Below are positions 15,535 to 24,009 of a stretch of DNA of 64,000 nt, in pieces; the stretch's first letter is position 1, and each line of letters starts with the position of its first letter. The notes beneath the pieces were generated by a model. That model did not search any database. It had not been told where the DNA came from and worked only from the letters and a program-made list of their open reading frames with translations. The position numbers and the translations under genes were made by a program. This DNA is from Martinezella dioscoreae (GTDB lineage Bacteria > Pseudomonadota > Alphaproteobacteria > Rhizobiales > Rhizobiaceae), in assembly GCF_009176305.1 (NCBI RefSeq), contig NZ_BLAJ01000011.1, forward strand, positions 1 through 64,000, read 5' to 3'.

Positions 15535-17208
15535 TCAAGCTGCGCGCCGCATCACCATATCGCGGATCATCGAGTCGGCGAGGCGGAATTGCGCAAGCAG
15601 CATGTGCAGCGCATCCGCCTCGTTGGCGAGCCGGAGGCTTGCCGCCGTGCTTTCCTCCACCATGGCAGCGTTCTGCTGAGTGGTCTGATCCAGCGAATTG
15701 ATCGCCGAGTTGATTTCCCGAAGACCGATCGTCTGTTCCTTCGAAGCCTTCACGATGGCGGCGACGTTGGTGTTGATATCGGCGACTTGAGTAACGATAT
15801 GCTCCAGCGCCCTGCCTGTCTGACCGACCAGGCCGACACCATTCTTGACGTGCTGGCTTGATGTCGTGATCAGCGCCTTGATCTCCTTGGCGGCACTGGC
15901 CGAACGCTGAGCAAGCTCGCGCACTTCCTGCGCCACGACGGCGAAGCCTTTGCCCGCCTCGCCGGCACGTGCCGCTTCGACACCGGCGTTCAGCGCCAGC
16001 AGATTGGTCTGGAAAGCGATATCGTCGATGACGCCGATGATGTTGGTGATCTCGCGCGAGGATTTCTCGATCTGATCCATGGCGGCGACGGCATTGCGGA
16101 CCACTGTGCCGGATTCTTCGGCGCCGCGTTTGGTTTCGGCAACGAGACGCCCTGCTTCTTCCGCACGCTGGCTGGAATCGGTGACCGTCGTGGTGATTTC
16201 CTCCAGAGCCGCCGCCGTCTCTTCCACCGATGCAGCCTGCTGTTCGGTACGCCTTGAGAAGGCTTCTGCTGAGTGGCCGAGCTCGCGCGAGCCGGCGGCA
16301 ATGGCGCTAGCATTGTGGCCGACGGTGGTCAGCGTTTCGGAAAGCTTCTCGATCGTTGCGTTGAAATCGTGGCGAAGCTGCTCCATGGATGGCACGAAGG
16401 ACCGCTGGAGCGTCTTCGTCAGGTCGCCTTCCGACAGGCTGCGAAGGGCGCCGGCGATTTCGTTGATGGCGCTCATGCGCGAGGTAACGTCCGTGGCGAA
16501 TTTCACGACCTTGTAGACCTTGCCGTCGGCGTCGACGATGGGGTTATAGGCCGCCTGGATCCAGATTTCCTTGCCGCCCTTGCCGTAGCGGACGAATTCG
16601 TTGGCGATGAACTCGCCCTGCGCTAGGCGCTGCCAGAAGCGCTTGTATTCCTCGGTGCGGGCATAGGAAGGATCACAGAAGATGCTGTGATGCTTGCCTG
16701 TGATCTCGCCGAGCGCATAGCCCATTGCGCTGCAGAAGTTTTCGTTCGCGGTCAGAATTTCGCCGGTCGGCAGGAATTCGATGACGGCCTGCGAGCGCGA
16801 GAGCGCCTCTAGCTTGCCCGCATCGTCGATTGCCTTCTTCTTGGCTTCGGTGACATCGACAGCGAATTTTACGACCTTGATCGGCTTACCGTTGCGGAAG
16901 ACAGGATTGTAGGAGGCTTGTATCCAGATCTCGCGATTGCCCTTGGCATGACGCTTGTAGGTGCCGGCATCATGTTCGCCGCGGCCGAGACGCGCCCAGA
17001 AATCTTGATAGGCAGGGGTTGTGACATAGGAGGGATCACAGAACATCCGGTGATGATTGCCGACGATTTCCTTCAGCTCATAGCCCAGCGTGCGGCAGAA
17101 ATTCTCGTTTGCGGTCAGAACCTTACCTTGAATGTCGAATTCGATGATGGCCTGCGATTTGGAAACGGCGGAAAGAATGCGGCTGGCATCGGATGATAGA
17201 CTGAACAT
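15535..17208 (-). CDS. soluble methyl-accepting chemotaxis protein with two PAS domains
   Basis: This chemoreceptor of about 557 residues has no membrane segment. Two nearly duplicated PAS domains (QAIIEFDIQGKVLTANENF and QAVIEFLPTGEILTANENF, each closing with EIWIQA.YNP and KVVKFA.DVT) are followed by a HAMP-like linker and a full signalling domain with the tip EVRELAQRSA. The layout resembles BdlA/Aer2-type cytoplasmic receptors that sense redox or oxygen through a PAS cofactor. No C-terminal CheR-docking pentapeptide is visible. Of two ATGs, 17208 is better spaced from AGAGGG than 17214. cheW lies next upstream, separated by a terminator. Confidence 0.92.
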   Translation of the reverse strand: MFSLSSDASRILSAVSKSQAIIEFDIQGKVLTANENFCRTLGYELKEIVGNHHRMFCDPSYVTTPAYQDFWARLGRGEHDAGTYKRHAKGNREIWIQASYNPVFRNGKPIKVVKFAVDVTEAKKKAIDDAGKLEALSRSQAVIEFLPTGEILTANENFCSAMGYALGEITGKHHSIFCDPSYARTEEYKRFWQRLAQGEFIANEFVRYGKGGKEIWIQAAYNPIVDADGKVYKVVKFATDVTSRMSAINEIAGALRSLSEGDLTKTLQRSFVPSMEQLRHDFNATIEKLSETLTTVGHNASAIAAGSRELGHSAEAFSRRTEQQAASVEETAAALEEITTTVTDSSQRAEEAGRLVAETKRGAEESGTVVRNAVAAMDQIEKSSREITNIIGVIDDIAFQTNLLALNAGVEAARAGEAGKGFAVVAQEVRELAQRSASAAKEIKALITTSSQHVKNGVGLVGQTGRALEHIVTQVADINTNVAAIVKASKEQTIGLREINSAINSLDQTTQQNAAMVEESTAASLRLANEADALHMLLAQFRLADSMIRDMVMRRAA

Positions 17209-17380
17209 TCCCATTCCCTCTTAGAAAGCTCGCCTTTGTCGGGCGTCGATTAATGGCTTCGAAGCGGGCGGCCGCGCTCGTCGGCACGCCGAAGGACGAC
17301 GTTCCGCAAGGGATGGTCGGAATGTATAGATTGTATTTTCTTTCCTCGCTTCACAATCGATGATGGAGTTTCCTCCTTTA

Positions 17381-17460
17381 ATTTTGAGTAAAAATTAGCT
17401 CATTAGAAATTATAATTTAAATAAAATATAACTAGCTAAAATTAGGAGATAATAAAAAAC
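17381..17460. other. AT-rich island upstream of the chemoreceptor gene
   Basis: This roughly 80-base tract is almost wholly A and T in an otherwise GC-rich window, with many TA steps and repeated TAAAATTAG-like words. It lies in the 290-base gap between cheW and the chemoreceptor, overlapping the start of the cheW terminator. Such tracts in rhizobia can be promoter UP elements or binding regions of MucR/Ros-type silencers; which applies here is not shown by sequence. Confidence 0.5.
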
Positions 17461-17481
17461 CGCCGCAAGAGAGCGGCGGTT
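17452..17481 (-). terminator. rho-independent terminator of cheW
   Basis: On the minus strand AACCGCCGC and GCGGCGGTT pair in a 9-bp stem with a 6-base loop, followed by TTTTTATT. It lies 26 bases beyond the cheW stop. Confidence 0.85.
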
Positions 17482-17506
17482 TCTTAAAAAGGACTATGCG
17501 GCGAAG

Positions 17507-17983
17507 TTATGCGGCAAGTTCATCTGTTTCGTTTTCCTTGAACATCTTGGCGAGGTTCAGGAAGCAGATCATGCCATTCTCCGTGGCGATGATGCCTTCG
17601 CAATAGGCGCGATCGAAGGAGGCGGTCACTTCCGGCACCGGTTGCACCTGGCTGGAGGCGATCGTCAGGATGTCGGAGACGCGGTCGACCAGCATGCCGA
17701 TGACCATGTTGTGGACTTCGGCGACGACAATGGCGCTGCGTTCGTTGGCGACCGTGCTCTGCATGCCGAGTTTGTAGGCAAGGTCGATGATCGGGATCAC
17801 CGAACCGCGCAGGTTCATGACGCCGATGACATCGGCCGGCGCATGCGGGATCGGCGTCGAGGGTGCCCAGCCGCGTATTTCGCGGATCGTGGTGGTCTTG
17901 ACGCAGAATTCCTGATCATGCAGCCGGAAGGCAATGATCTCCAGAGTATCGCCGCTGAAGCTGGTGGAATTGATCGTGGCCAT
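17507..17983 (-). CDS. cheW: chemotaxis coupling protein CheW
   Basis: This CheW-domain protein of about 158 residues couples receptors to the CheA kinase. EIIAFRLHDQEFCVKT, the hydrophobic VIGVMNLRGSVIPIIDL (the typical NLRG..P.iDL motif) and GMLVDRVSDIL are present. The internal ATG at 17983 has GGGAAGAA 6-10 bases upstream and fits the family length; a start at 17998 would add five residues. It is next to the chemoreceptor on the same strand but has its own terminator, so the two are probably separate transcripts that work together. No other che genes are in the window. Confidence 0.92.
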   Translation of the reverse strand: MATINSTSFSGDTLEIIAFRLHDQEFCVKTTTIREIRGWAPSTPIPHAPADVIGVMNLRGSVIPIIDLAYKLGMQSTVANERSAIVVAEVHNMVIGMLVDRVSDILTIASSQVQPVPEVTASFDRAYCEGIIATENGMICFLNLAKMFKENETDELAA

Positions 17984-18350
17984 GAACGTTCTTCCCATTG
18001 AACCCGTGACGCCGAATGCGGCGCGTTATTGGCACGATAGGGCAAGAAGATTGCTTAAACCTAAACCTATGCAAGCGGTTTCGATAGTATTGGCTGGCAA
18101 AGCAAGATGCTGGAAGTATGGAGGTTGTAAAGGGAGAGCGGCCACCCGCCCCCGTGGTTCGAGGGCGGTCACGCGCCGCCTCATCATGACGGCTGATCGT
18201 CTCCCTTTGCTGCCAAAGAACGTACCTCTATCAGCGAAGGGCTCACTCCACCCTCATCCTGAGCTTGTCGAAGGACGAGGGTGGTCCCAGTGAGGACTGG
18301 TTCGCTCATTGGCGAAGCGTGTTCGATTTCTCTGCCGGCCGGACAGCGCC
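17984..18350. other. gene-free gap between cheW and the arginase gene
   Basis: No ORF with a plausible RBS is visible in these 367 bases. The left part should hold the cheW promoter. The middle has GC-rich inverted repeats around 18140-18180, and the right part holds the palindromic repeat at 18248. I see no tRNA or recognisable riboswitch. Confidence 0.5.
18248..18284. repeat. palindromic intergenic repeat, second family
   Basis: CCACCCTCATCCT (18248-18260) and AGGACGAGGGTGG (18272-18284) form a 13-bp stem with one G-T-type mismatch, around the loop GAGCTTGTCGA. A related sequence in opposite orientation is at 38818. Sequences of this kind (CCTCATCCTGAGC..GTCGAAGGA) are frequent between genes in alpha-proteobacteria. 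It may act as a terminator for the arginase gene. Confidence 0.6.
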
Positions 18351-19286
18351 TCAGGCCGCCCGGGTCGGTCGATCGAAGATGCGCCGGCCAAAGAGGCTTG
18401 CGGCCATTTCCACCAGCACGCGGGCGCTCTTGCCGCGATCATCGAGGAACGGGTTGAGCTCGACCAGATCGAGCGACGAGACGAGATTGCTGTCGGAGAG
18501 CATCTCCATGATGAGATGCGCTTCGCGATAGGTCGCGCCGCCCGGCACGGTGGTTCCGACGCCCGGCGCGATATCCGGATCGAGGAAATCGACATCGAAG
18601 CTGACATGCAGCAGGCCGTTGGCTTCGCTGACGGTATCGAGCACCTTGCGCATGATGGCGGCGACACCCTGCTCGTCGAGCGAACGCATGTCGAAGACGT
18701 TGACGCCGTGTTCGCGGATTTCCTCGCGCTCGCGGGGGTCGACGGAGCGGATGCCGACCTGGAAGACCTTCGTCGGGTCGACCAGCGGCCGCCCGGCCGG
18801 CAGAACACCCTCGATCTCGGCTTCGCCGCAGAAGAATGCAACGGGCATGCCGTGAATATTGCCCGAGGGGGAGGTGGCGGGCGAATTGAAATCGGAGTGG
18901 GCGTCGAGCCAGAGCACGAAGAGCGGGCGGCCGACCTCCGCCGCATGGCGGGCCATGCCGGAGACGCTGCCCATGGAGAGACTGTGGTCGCCGCCGAGGA
19001 TCAGCGGGAAGCCGCCAGACGATGCGACATCATAGACCTTCGCTTCCAGCGCACGCGTGAAAGCGCCGACAATTTTCAGATTGTGAGCGTGGGGATGGTC
19101 CGGAAGATCCGCTGCCGGAACAGGATGCAGGTCGCCGCTATCCGTGACGCGATGGCCAAGTTCGGTCAGTGTGGTTTCGATGCCTGCGATGCGGAGCGCC
19201 GTCGGACCCATGCCGGCGCCGCGGCGGCCGGACCCTTCTTCCAGGGGGACGCCGATCAGGGTAACGGGAGTGGATTGCGTATTCAT
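18351..19286 (-). CDS. arginase
   Basis: This 311-residue arginase of the ureohydrolase family hydrolyses arginine to ornithine and urea with a binuclear manganese centre. The metal ligands are visible: GGDHS (His near 101), WLDAHSDFN (Asp128, His130, Asp132) and SFDVDFLDPDIAPGVGT. SPSGNIHGMP is the substrate loop, and arginase (not agmatinase) is favoured by the GIRSVDPRE and LVELNPFLDD patterns. The frame is open for 78 more codons upstream, but the ATG at 19286 is 8 bases after a CGGAG SD and matches family length. Rhizobia use it in arginine catabolism. A short hairpin (19320-19337) lies in the 5' leader. Confidence 0.93.
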   Translation of the reverse strand: MNTQSTPVTLIGVPLEEGSGRRGAGMGPTALRIAGIETTLTELGHRVTDSGDLHPVPAADLPDHPHAHNLKIVGAFTRALEAKVYDVASSGGFPLILGGDHSLSMGSVSGMARHAAEVGRPLFVLWLDAHSDFNSPATSPSGNIHGMPVAFFCGEAEIEGVLPAGRPLVDPTKVFQVGIRSVDPREREEIREHGVNVFDMRSLDEQGVAAIMRKVLDTVSEANGLLHVSFDVDFLDPDIAPGVGTTVPGGATYREAHLIMEMLSDSNLVSSLDLVELNPFLDDRGKSARVLVEMAASLFGRRIFDRPTRAA

Positions 19287-19759
19287 CGGCATTGCTCCGA
19301 GGGTTAGAGCGCTTCCGGAAGAGCCAGTAGCGGCTCTGCCCGGGACGGCATGAAAATGAGATAGACCAGTTCGGAGAATCCATGAAGAGCCGAACCGGTC
19401 TGAATTATGTTGGCGCGCATTATCGATTGTCTGGATGACAGCAAAAAGATGAAAAATTGTCCAAAATCGACTGGGTTTCGACAGATTGATCAATCCGATT
19501 GCGCAGAATGACAAGCGCATGGACGATCTTAATGCAATCTCGCCTTGTTCGACGAGATGCTTCGTGTTTCGAGGCTACAGCCCTTGGACGGACTCAGGAG
19601 CCTACGCACCTCAGCATGGGCTGATCTTCTATGCGTGGCGGCAAAACTCTCCCCGTCTCACCCTGAGGTGCTTTGACGATTGAGCGTCGGCGAAAGCGGC
19701 AAAGCCTCGAAGGGCGAGGTGGCCGCGCATTGGCCTGAGCAGAAAAGCGCGAGATCTTC
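19287..19759. other. gene-free gap between the arginase and tamB
   Basis: These 473 bases hold the arginase promoter side (an AT-rich stretch near 19440-19470, and a leader hairpin AGAGCC/GGCTCT at 19320-19337). They also hold a degenerate palindromic repeat toward tamB. A 65-codon ORF at 19486 is mostly repeat sequence and lacks protein character. Confidence 0.5.
19651..19722. repeat. degenerate palindromic intergenic repeat
   Basis: CTCACCCTGAGGTGC at the left and GCCTCGAAGGGCGAGG at the right are the two ends of a common alpha-proteobacterial intergenic palindrome (the CCTGAGG..CCTCGAAG type). A partial relative (CGTGTTTCGAGGCT) lies 90 bases upstream, and another at 39113. It lies beyond the tamB stop. 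Confidence 0.45.
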
Positions 19760-22700
19760 TCAATATTCATGCTCGTAGACGACGCCGGCTTCCCCGGCGC
19801 CGTCGGATCCCGCCGCACCGCGCAGCTTCACGCCGCGACCGACGTTAAAATTGATGATGGCCTTGGTGTTGTTTGAAGCGCCCTGCTGCAGTTCGATATA
19901 GGTGCGCTTGTTGATATACTTGCCGGCGCCAACCTGTGCCTGGCCGTTCGCATCCGTCGAGATGTCGAGATCGTCGACGCCAAGATGGCTGCGCAGGCCT
20001 TCGAAGAGCGAGGTGGAGCGTCCGCCGGCCAGCTGGCTGGCGGCGTCGGCGAGCTGGGCGATCTGCATGGCCGATAGTTTCGACATGGATTGGCCGAAGA
20101 TCAGTTGTGCCAGCACCTCGTCCTGCGGAAGGGCCGGCGATGAGGAGAAGCCGATCTGCGGGTCGGTCGCCAGCCCGGTGACGTCGACCGTAATGGTGGT
20201 GGAGCCTGCCGTCGACGTCGCCTCCATGTTGAGTGCCGGCGTCAGATCTCCGCCGAAGGTGATCTTGCTGGTATCGGTGAAGTCAAGCCGACGGCTCAAG
20301 ATGGTCAGACGCCCGCGCCGCATGGTGAAACCGCCGGACACGATTGGTTCTGCTGCCGTGCCGCGCACCGTGATGTTGCCGCCGAGTTCGGCATCGATGC
20401 CGCGGCCGCGCACGAAAATCTGCGAGGGTGCCTCGAGTTGCAGATCGATACCGAGGGTGGTCGATTTGCTGCGCGGCGCCTCCGGTTTCTGATCCTTGAA
20501 CTGGGCATTGACCGCAGCCGGCGCATTCTTGTGCTTGATGTTGATCTCAGACAGCGAGGCCGGCAGCTTCTGCGGCACGGTGATCGATGCCTTGTTGATC
20601 CTAAGATTGCCCGTCAGCATCGGCGCGGTCATCAGCGGTCCTTTGATGCCGAGCGTGCCGTTGACCGTCGCGGTGACGAGTGTCCCGTCGACATAGGTCG
20701 CATTGTTGAACTTCATCTGGATATCGGCAGGGAAGCCGCTATCCGGGGTAATGCCGACCGTGCCGCTGCCGGAAACGCTGCCGCCGCTCGTGAGGTTGCC
20801 GCTCAGCCGCGAGATGACCGCCTGCCTGCTGTCGAGTGTTACGGTGACGGCAAGGCCGTTGAGCGTTAGGTTTCGCCGAACATCGACCAGTTTGGCACCG
20901 TCGGTGGTAATCGAGCCGGTGATGGCGGGTGCTGCCGTCGTGCCGCCGATCTGCATGTCGATTTTCGCCGTACCCGTCATGACCAGGCCCTGGGCGGCCA
21001 GCTGGCCTGCCAAGGCATCGAACGGCAGACTACCGGCAAACCTCAGCGCCATCGCCTTGTTGCCGGCAATGGCGACGGTGCCGCCGCCATTCAACGCCAG
21101 GCCGCTCTGGCCGGTCAGGTTGGTGTTGATGGTGACGACATTATCGGCGAACTTGCCGTCGGCCTTGATGCCGAGCGCGGCGAGGCCGGCGGATTTCGTC
21201 TGGCTTGTTGCTGCTCCCGACCAGTTGGTCTGGAAGACAACGGCCGGTGAGGCGGCCTTGCCGGTGACCGCGATCGTGCCCGAGATGACGCCTTCTGCCG
21301 CAAGCGTCGGCGCAAAGACATTGGCCAGGCTCGCGGGCAGGTTGGCTATCTTCGCATTGATGTTCAGGACCTGCCCGGCGGTGCCATCAACGGTCACTGA
21401 ACCGCCACCGGTCTGAAGGGTCAGGCCGTTCAGAGAGGCGATGCCGTCCTTGATGACGATCTTCGTCGGCGATGTGAGCTTCACCGGTATCGTGCGCGGC
21501 GCGCCTGCAAACGAGTCGAGGCTCACCGTCGTCTGGCCGCCAGCCGTTTCGACGCTGCCGTGTGTCGTCAGCGGCGCGTTGTCGTATGTGGATTTCAGAT
21601 CGAAATCCGTGCGGCTGCCCTGCTGGGTGAAGGTTAGGTTGAGATCGGCGATGCGGTTGGCGCCGGAGGCGATCGTATCGGCGCGGATGGCGCCATTTGC
21701 GGAGAGGGCCTTGAGATCATCGACGGCAAGTGCCACGGCCGGCTTGCTAATGACGAGATCGTCGCGGCGGATGCCGCTGCCGTTTGCATTGACTTTCAGG
21801 CCGATCTTGCCGCCGGTGCTGGCGATGTCGAGCGAGCCCTTGAGGTCACCCTCGGCCTGCTGGCCGGCAAGCGCGGCCAGAAGGCTGAGATCCGGCAGGT
21901 CAAAGGTCAGCGCGCCTGTCGGCTCGAAGCTCGGCGACAGATCCAGCTTGCCTTGCAGTTTGTTGGTGCCGATTTCGGCTGCCAGCGATGGGATACTGGT
22001 GCGGCCATCCTTGGAAACGGCGTCGGCGGTGATGCGGATCGGCTTGCCGTCGATTGCCCCATTTGCCTGGATATTTGCCTGCGGTGCCTTGGGATCGGCG
22101 GTACCGGTCACGCCGATATCGAGCGTATCGAGCAGCCGTCCCGCCAGCTTGACATTGACGGCCTTGACGGTCGCGTCGATGCCGAGTGCAGAGAGCGGTC
22201 CCTTGGCCTTGAGACCGATATCGGCCTGTCCTTGTGCGTTCGGGACGAGCTTGGAAAGGTCGAGTACCTTGCCGGATAGATCTGTGGTTAGCGATTGGTC
22301 GTTGAGCGCGACATTGCCATTGATTTCGGCGACATTGGATTTCACCGCAAGATTGGAGAGCGTCATCTTGGTCGGCACCGTGCCGGCGACCTGGCCTTCC
22401 AGGGAGATCGTGCCTTCGAACTTGTCCGAGACACCATCCGGCAGAACGCCGGGCAGGGCGAAAAGCTTGAAATTGCCCGTCAGCGCCTTCGACGACAGCG
22501 TATATTTGCCGTTGACGGTGCCGCCGATGCTGGCGCTTTCCAATGTCGTATTGTTGAAGCCGATCGTATCGGGCGAGAGCTGCAGCGGCGCAGTCAGCGC
22601 AATCGGCGCGCGGATGAGGCGATTGAGGTCGGGGCTCACGAAGGCCGTCTGGCCGACAACCAGGCGAAGCTGCAGCGGGCCGGACATACCGGTGAGATTG

Positions 22701-23944
22701 AAGGCATCGCTGCGGGCACTGAGATTAATCTGTCCGATATTGCCCTGCGGCGTGCTGGCGCTATCGAGAGCAGCTTTTGCGTCGATCTTCACCGATTGGG
22801 CCGCACCCGTCAGCGCGATGTCAACCCGCGAAATCAGGGCGCGGACCTCGCCGTTTTCCATAGGCCAGCGGAAATCGACGGGGCCGGAGGTGCCGATGAG
22901 ATTGGCATTGAGGCTGTTGTTGCCGGCGGGATCGAGTGTGCCTGATGCGGCAAGCACGGCGCTGCCGGTGGCGAGATTGCCAGTCTGGATATCGATCTTG
23001 CCCTTGCCGTCGAAGGTTGCGGAGAGATCGATGGTGGTCTGGCCGGCAAAGAGCGCACGCATGGTCGGCGGCAGGAGGGAATCGACGTCGCCGCCGCCTT
23101 TGACATCGATATGATGCAGGCCGTCGTTGGAGAGGCTGTGGTGACCGCTGATGGCGACTGTCGGCTTGCCGTCGAGTGACGCCTGCAGCTTGCCGGCCCA
23201 GTTGGAGAGAGGGCCATCGCCGGAAAGATCGATATTGACGGCAGGGCCGCCCGGCAGGTGCAGCAGCCCGGCCAGCATGCCGTCGCGCGGCTCGGAGATC
23301 TGTGTCTTCAGTTTCAGCTGATTGTCGGCCGGAGCAAAGGCGATATCGGCGGAAAGCTTGGCATCCGGCACATCGTGCCTGAAGGCATTGAGTGTCAGAC
23401 CCATACTGCTGTTGTTTGCCTTGACGCTGCCGTCGGCGGCGAGAACGAAGTCCTGCCCGGCAACGGCCTGTCCGATGCGAAGATCAGGCAGGGCGATGGC
23501 GCCGATATCGATGGCGATGGGCAGGGAGAAACCGCTGGAGCTTGCCGGCTGCGTTGCCTGTGCGGATGCGACCGTCGAAACCGGCAGCCGTCCGAAATCG
23601 ACCACATCGGCTGCGACGCGATCGGCATGGAAGGTGCCGGTCAGCAAGGACAGGGGAGACCAGTCGATGGCAAGGTTCTGCACCTTGGCATAGCGGCCTT
23701 TCGTGTCGGACACAGTGATCGAACCGACCCTCAGATTGCCGTTCAGCAGTCCTGAGGGCGCGGCGATGGCGATGGTACGATCCGGCGTAGATGCGAGCTT
23801 TGCCACCTGATCGACGGCATAGCCGGTTGCGGAGGGTACGAGGCCGACGACGAGCACAGCCACGATCACGAGCAAAAGGATTGCCACGACCGCATAGGCG
23901 ATCCAGCGCACCAATTTCCCGAGGATTCGAATCAATATGCTCAT
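19760..23944 (-). CDS. tamB: translocation and assembly module protein TamB
   Basis: This 1394-residue AsmA-like bridge protein is anchored in the inner membrane by one N-terminal segment (AVVAILLLVIVAVLVVGLV). It spans the periplasm with long beta-rich repeats and ends in the conserved TamB (DUF490) C-terminal domain that contacts TamA (QLADAASQLAGG, VGAGKYINKRTYIELQQG). TamB helps insert outer-membrane proteins and is thought to move phospholipids between membranes. It is somewhat longer than the E. coli protein, common in alpha-proteobacteria. It starts 65 bases downstream of tamA on the same strand, so the two form one operon. The length is explained by repeat number, with no sign of fusion. 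Confidence 0.95.
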   Translation of the reverse strand: MSILIRILGKLVRWIAYAVVAILLLVIVAVLVVGLVPSATGYAVDQVAKLASTPDRTIAIAAPSGLLNGNLRVGSITVSDTKGRYAKVQNLAIDWSPLSLLTGTFHADRVAADVVDFGRLPVSTVASAQATQPASSSGFSLPIAIDIGAIALPDLRIGQAVAGQDFVLAADGSVKANNSSMGLTLNAFRHDVPDAKLSADIAFAPADNQLKLKTQISEPRDGMLAGLLHLPGGPAVNIDLSGDGPLSNWAGKLQASLDGKPTVAISGHHSLSNDGLHHIDVKGGGDVDSLLPPTMRALFAGQTTIDLSATFDGKGKIDIQTGNLATGSAVLAASGTLDPAGNNSLNANLIGTSGPVDFRWPMENGEVRALISRVDIALTGAAQSVKIDAKAALDSASTPQGNIGQINLSARSDAFNLTGMSGPLQLRLVVGQTAFVSPDLNRLIRAPIALTAPLQLSPDTIGFNNTTLESASIGGTVNGKYTLSSKALTGNFKLFALPGVLPDGVSDKFEGTISLEGQVAGTVPTKMTLSNLAVKSNVAEINGNVALNDQSLTTDLSGKVLDLSKLVPNAQGQADIGLKAKGPLSALGIDATVKAVNVKLAGRLLDTLDIGVTGTADPKAPQANIQANGAIDGKPIRITADAVSKDGRTSIPSLAAEIGTNKLQGKLDLSPSFEPTGALTFDLPDLSLLAALAGQQAEGDLKGSLDIASTGGKIGLKVNANGSGIRRDDLVISKPAVALAVDDLKALSANGAIRADTIASGANRIADLNLTFTQQGSRTDFDLKSTYDNAPLTTHGSVETAGGQTTVSLDSFAGAPRTIPVKLTSPTKIVIKDGIASLNGLTLQTGGGSVTVDGTAGQVLNINAKIANLPASLANVFAPTLAAEGVISGTIAVTGKAASPAVVFQTNWSGAATSQTKSAGLAALGIKADGKFADNVVTINTNLTGQSGLALNGGGTVAIAGNKAMALRFAGSLPFDALAGQLAAQGLVMTGTAKIDMQIGGTTAAPAITGSITTDGAKLVDVRRNLTLNGLAVTVTLDSRQAVISRLSGNLTSGGSVSGSGTVGITPDSGFPADIQMKFNNATYVDGTLVTATVNGTLGIKGPLMTAPMLTGNLRINKASITVPQKLPASLSEINIKHKNAPAAVNAQFKDQKPEAPRSKSTTLGIDLQLEAPSQIFVRGRGIDAELGGNITVRGTAAEPIVSGGFTMRRGRLTILSRRLDFTDTSKITFGGDLTPALNMEATSTAGSTTITVDVTGLATDPQIGFSSSPALPQDEVLAQLIFGQSMSKLSAMQIAQLADAASQLAGGRSTSLFEGLRSHLGVDDLDISTDANGQAQVGAGKYINKRTYIELQQGASNNTKAIINFNVGRGVKLRGAAGSDGAGEAGVVYEHEY

Positions 23945-24009
23945 GAAAGCGACAGTAACCTCAATTTCGTAACCGTGTGCTGAAAGGCCCGCGACAACTC
24001 TGCGCTTTA

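Noticed and set aside
19486..19683. 65-codon ORF between the arginase and tamB
   Set aside because: It lies in repeat-derived sequence, has no RBS and no protein-like composition.
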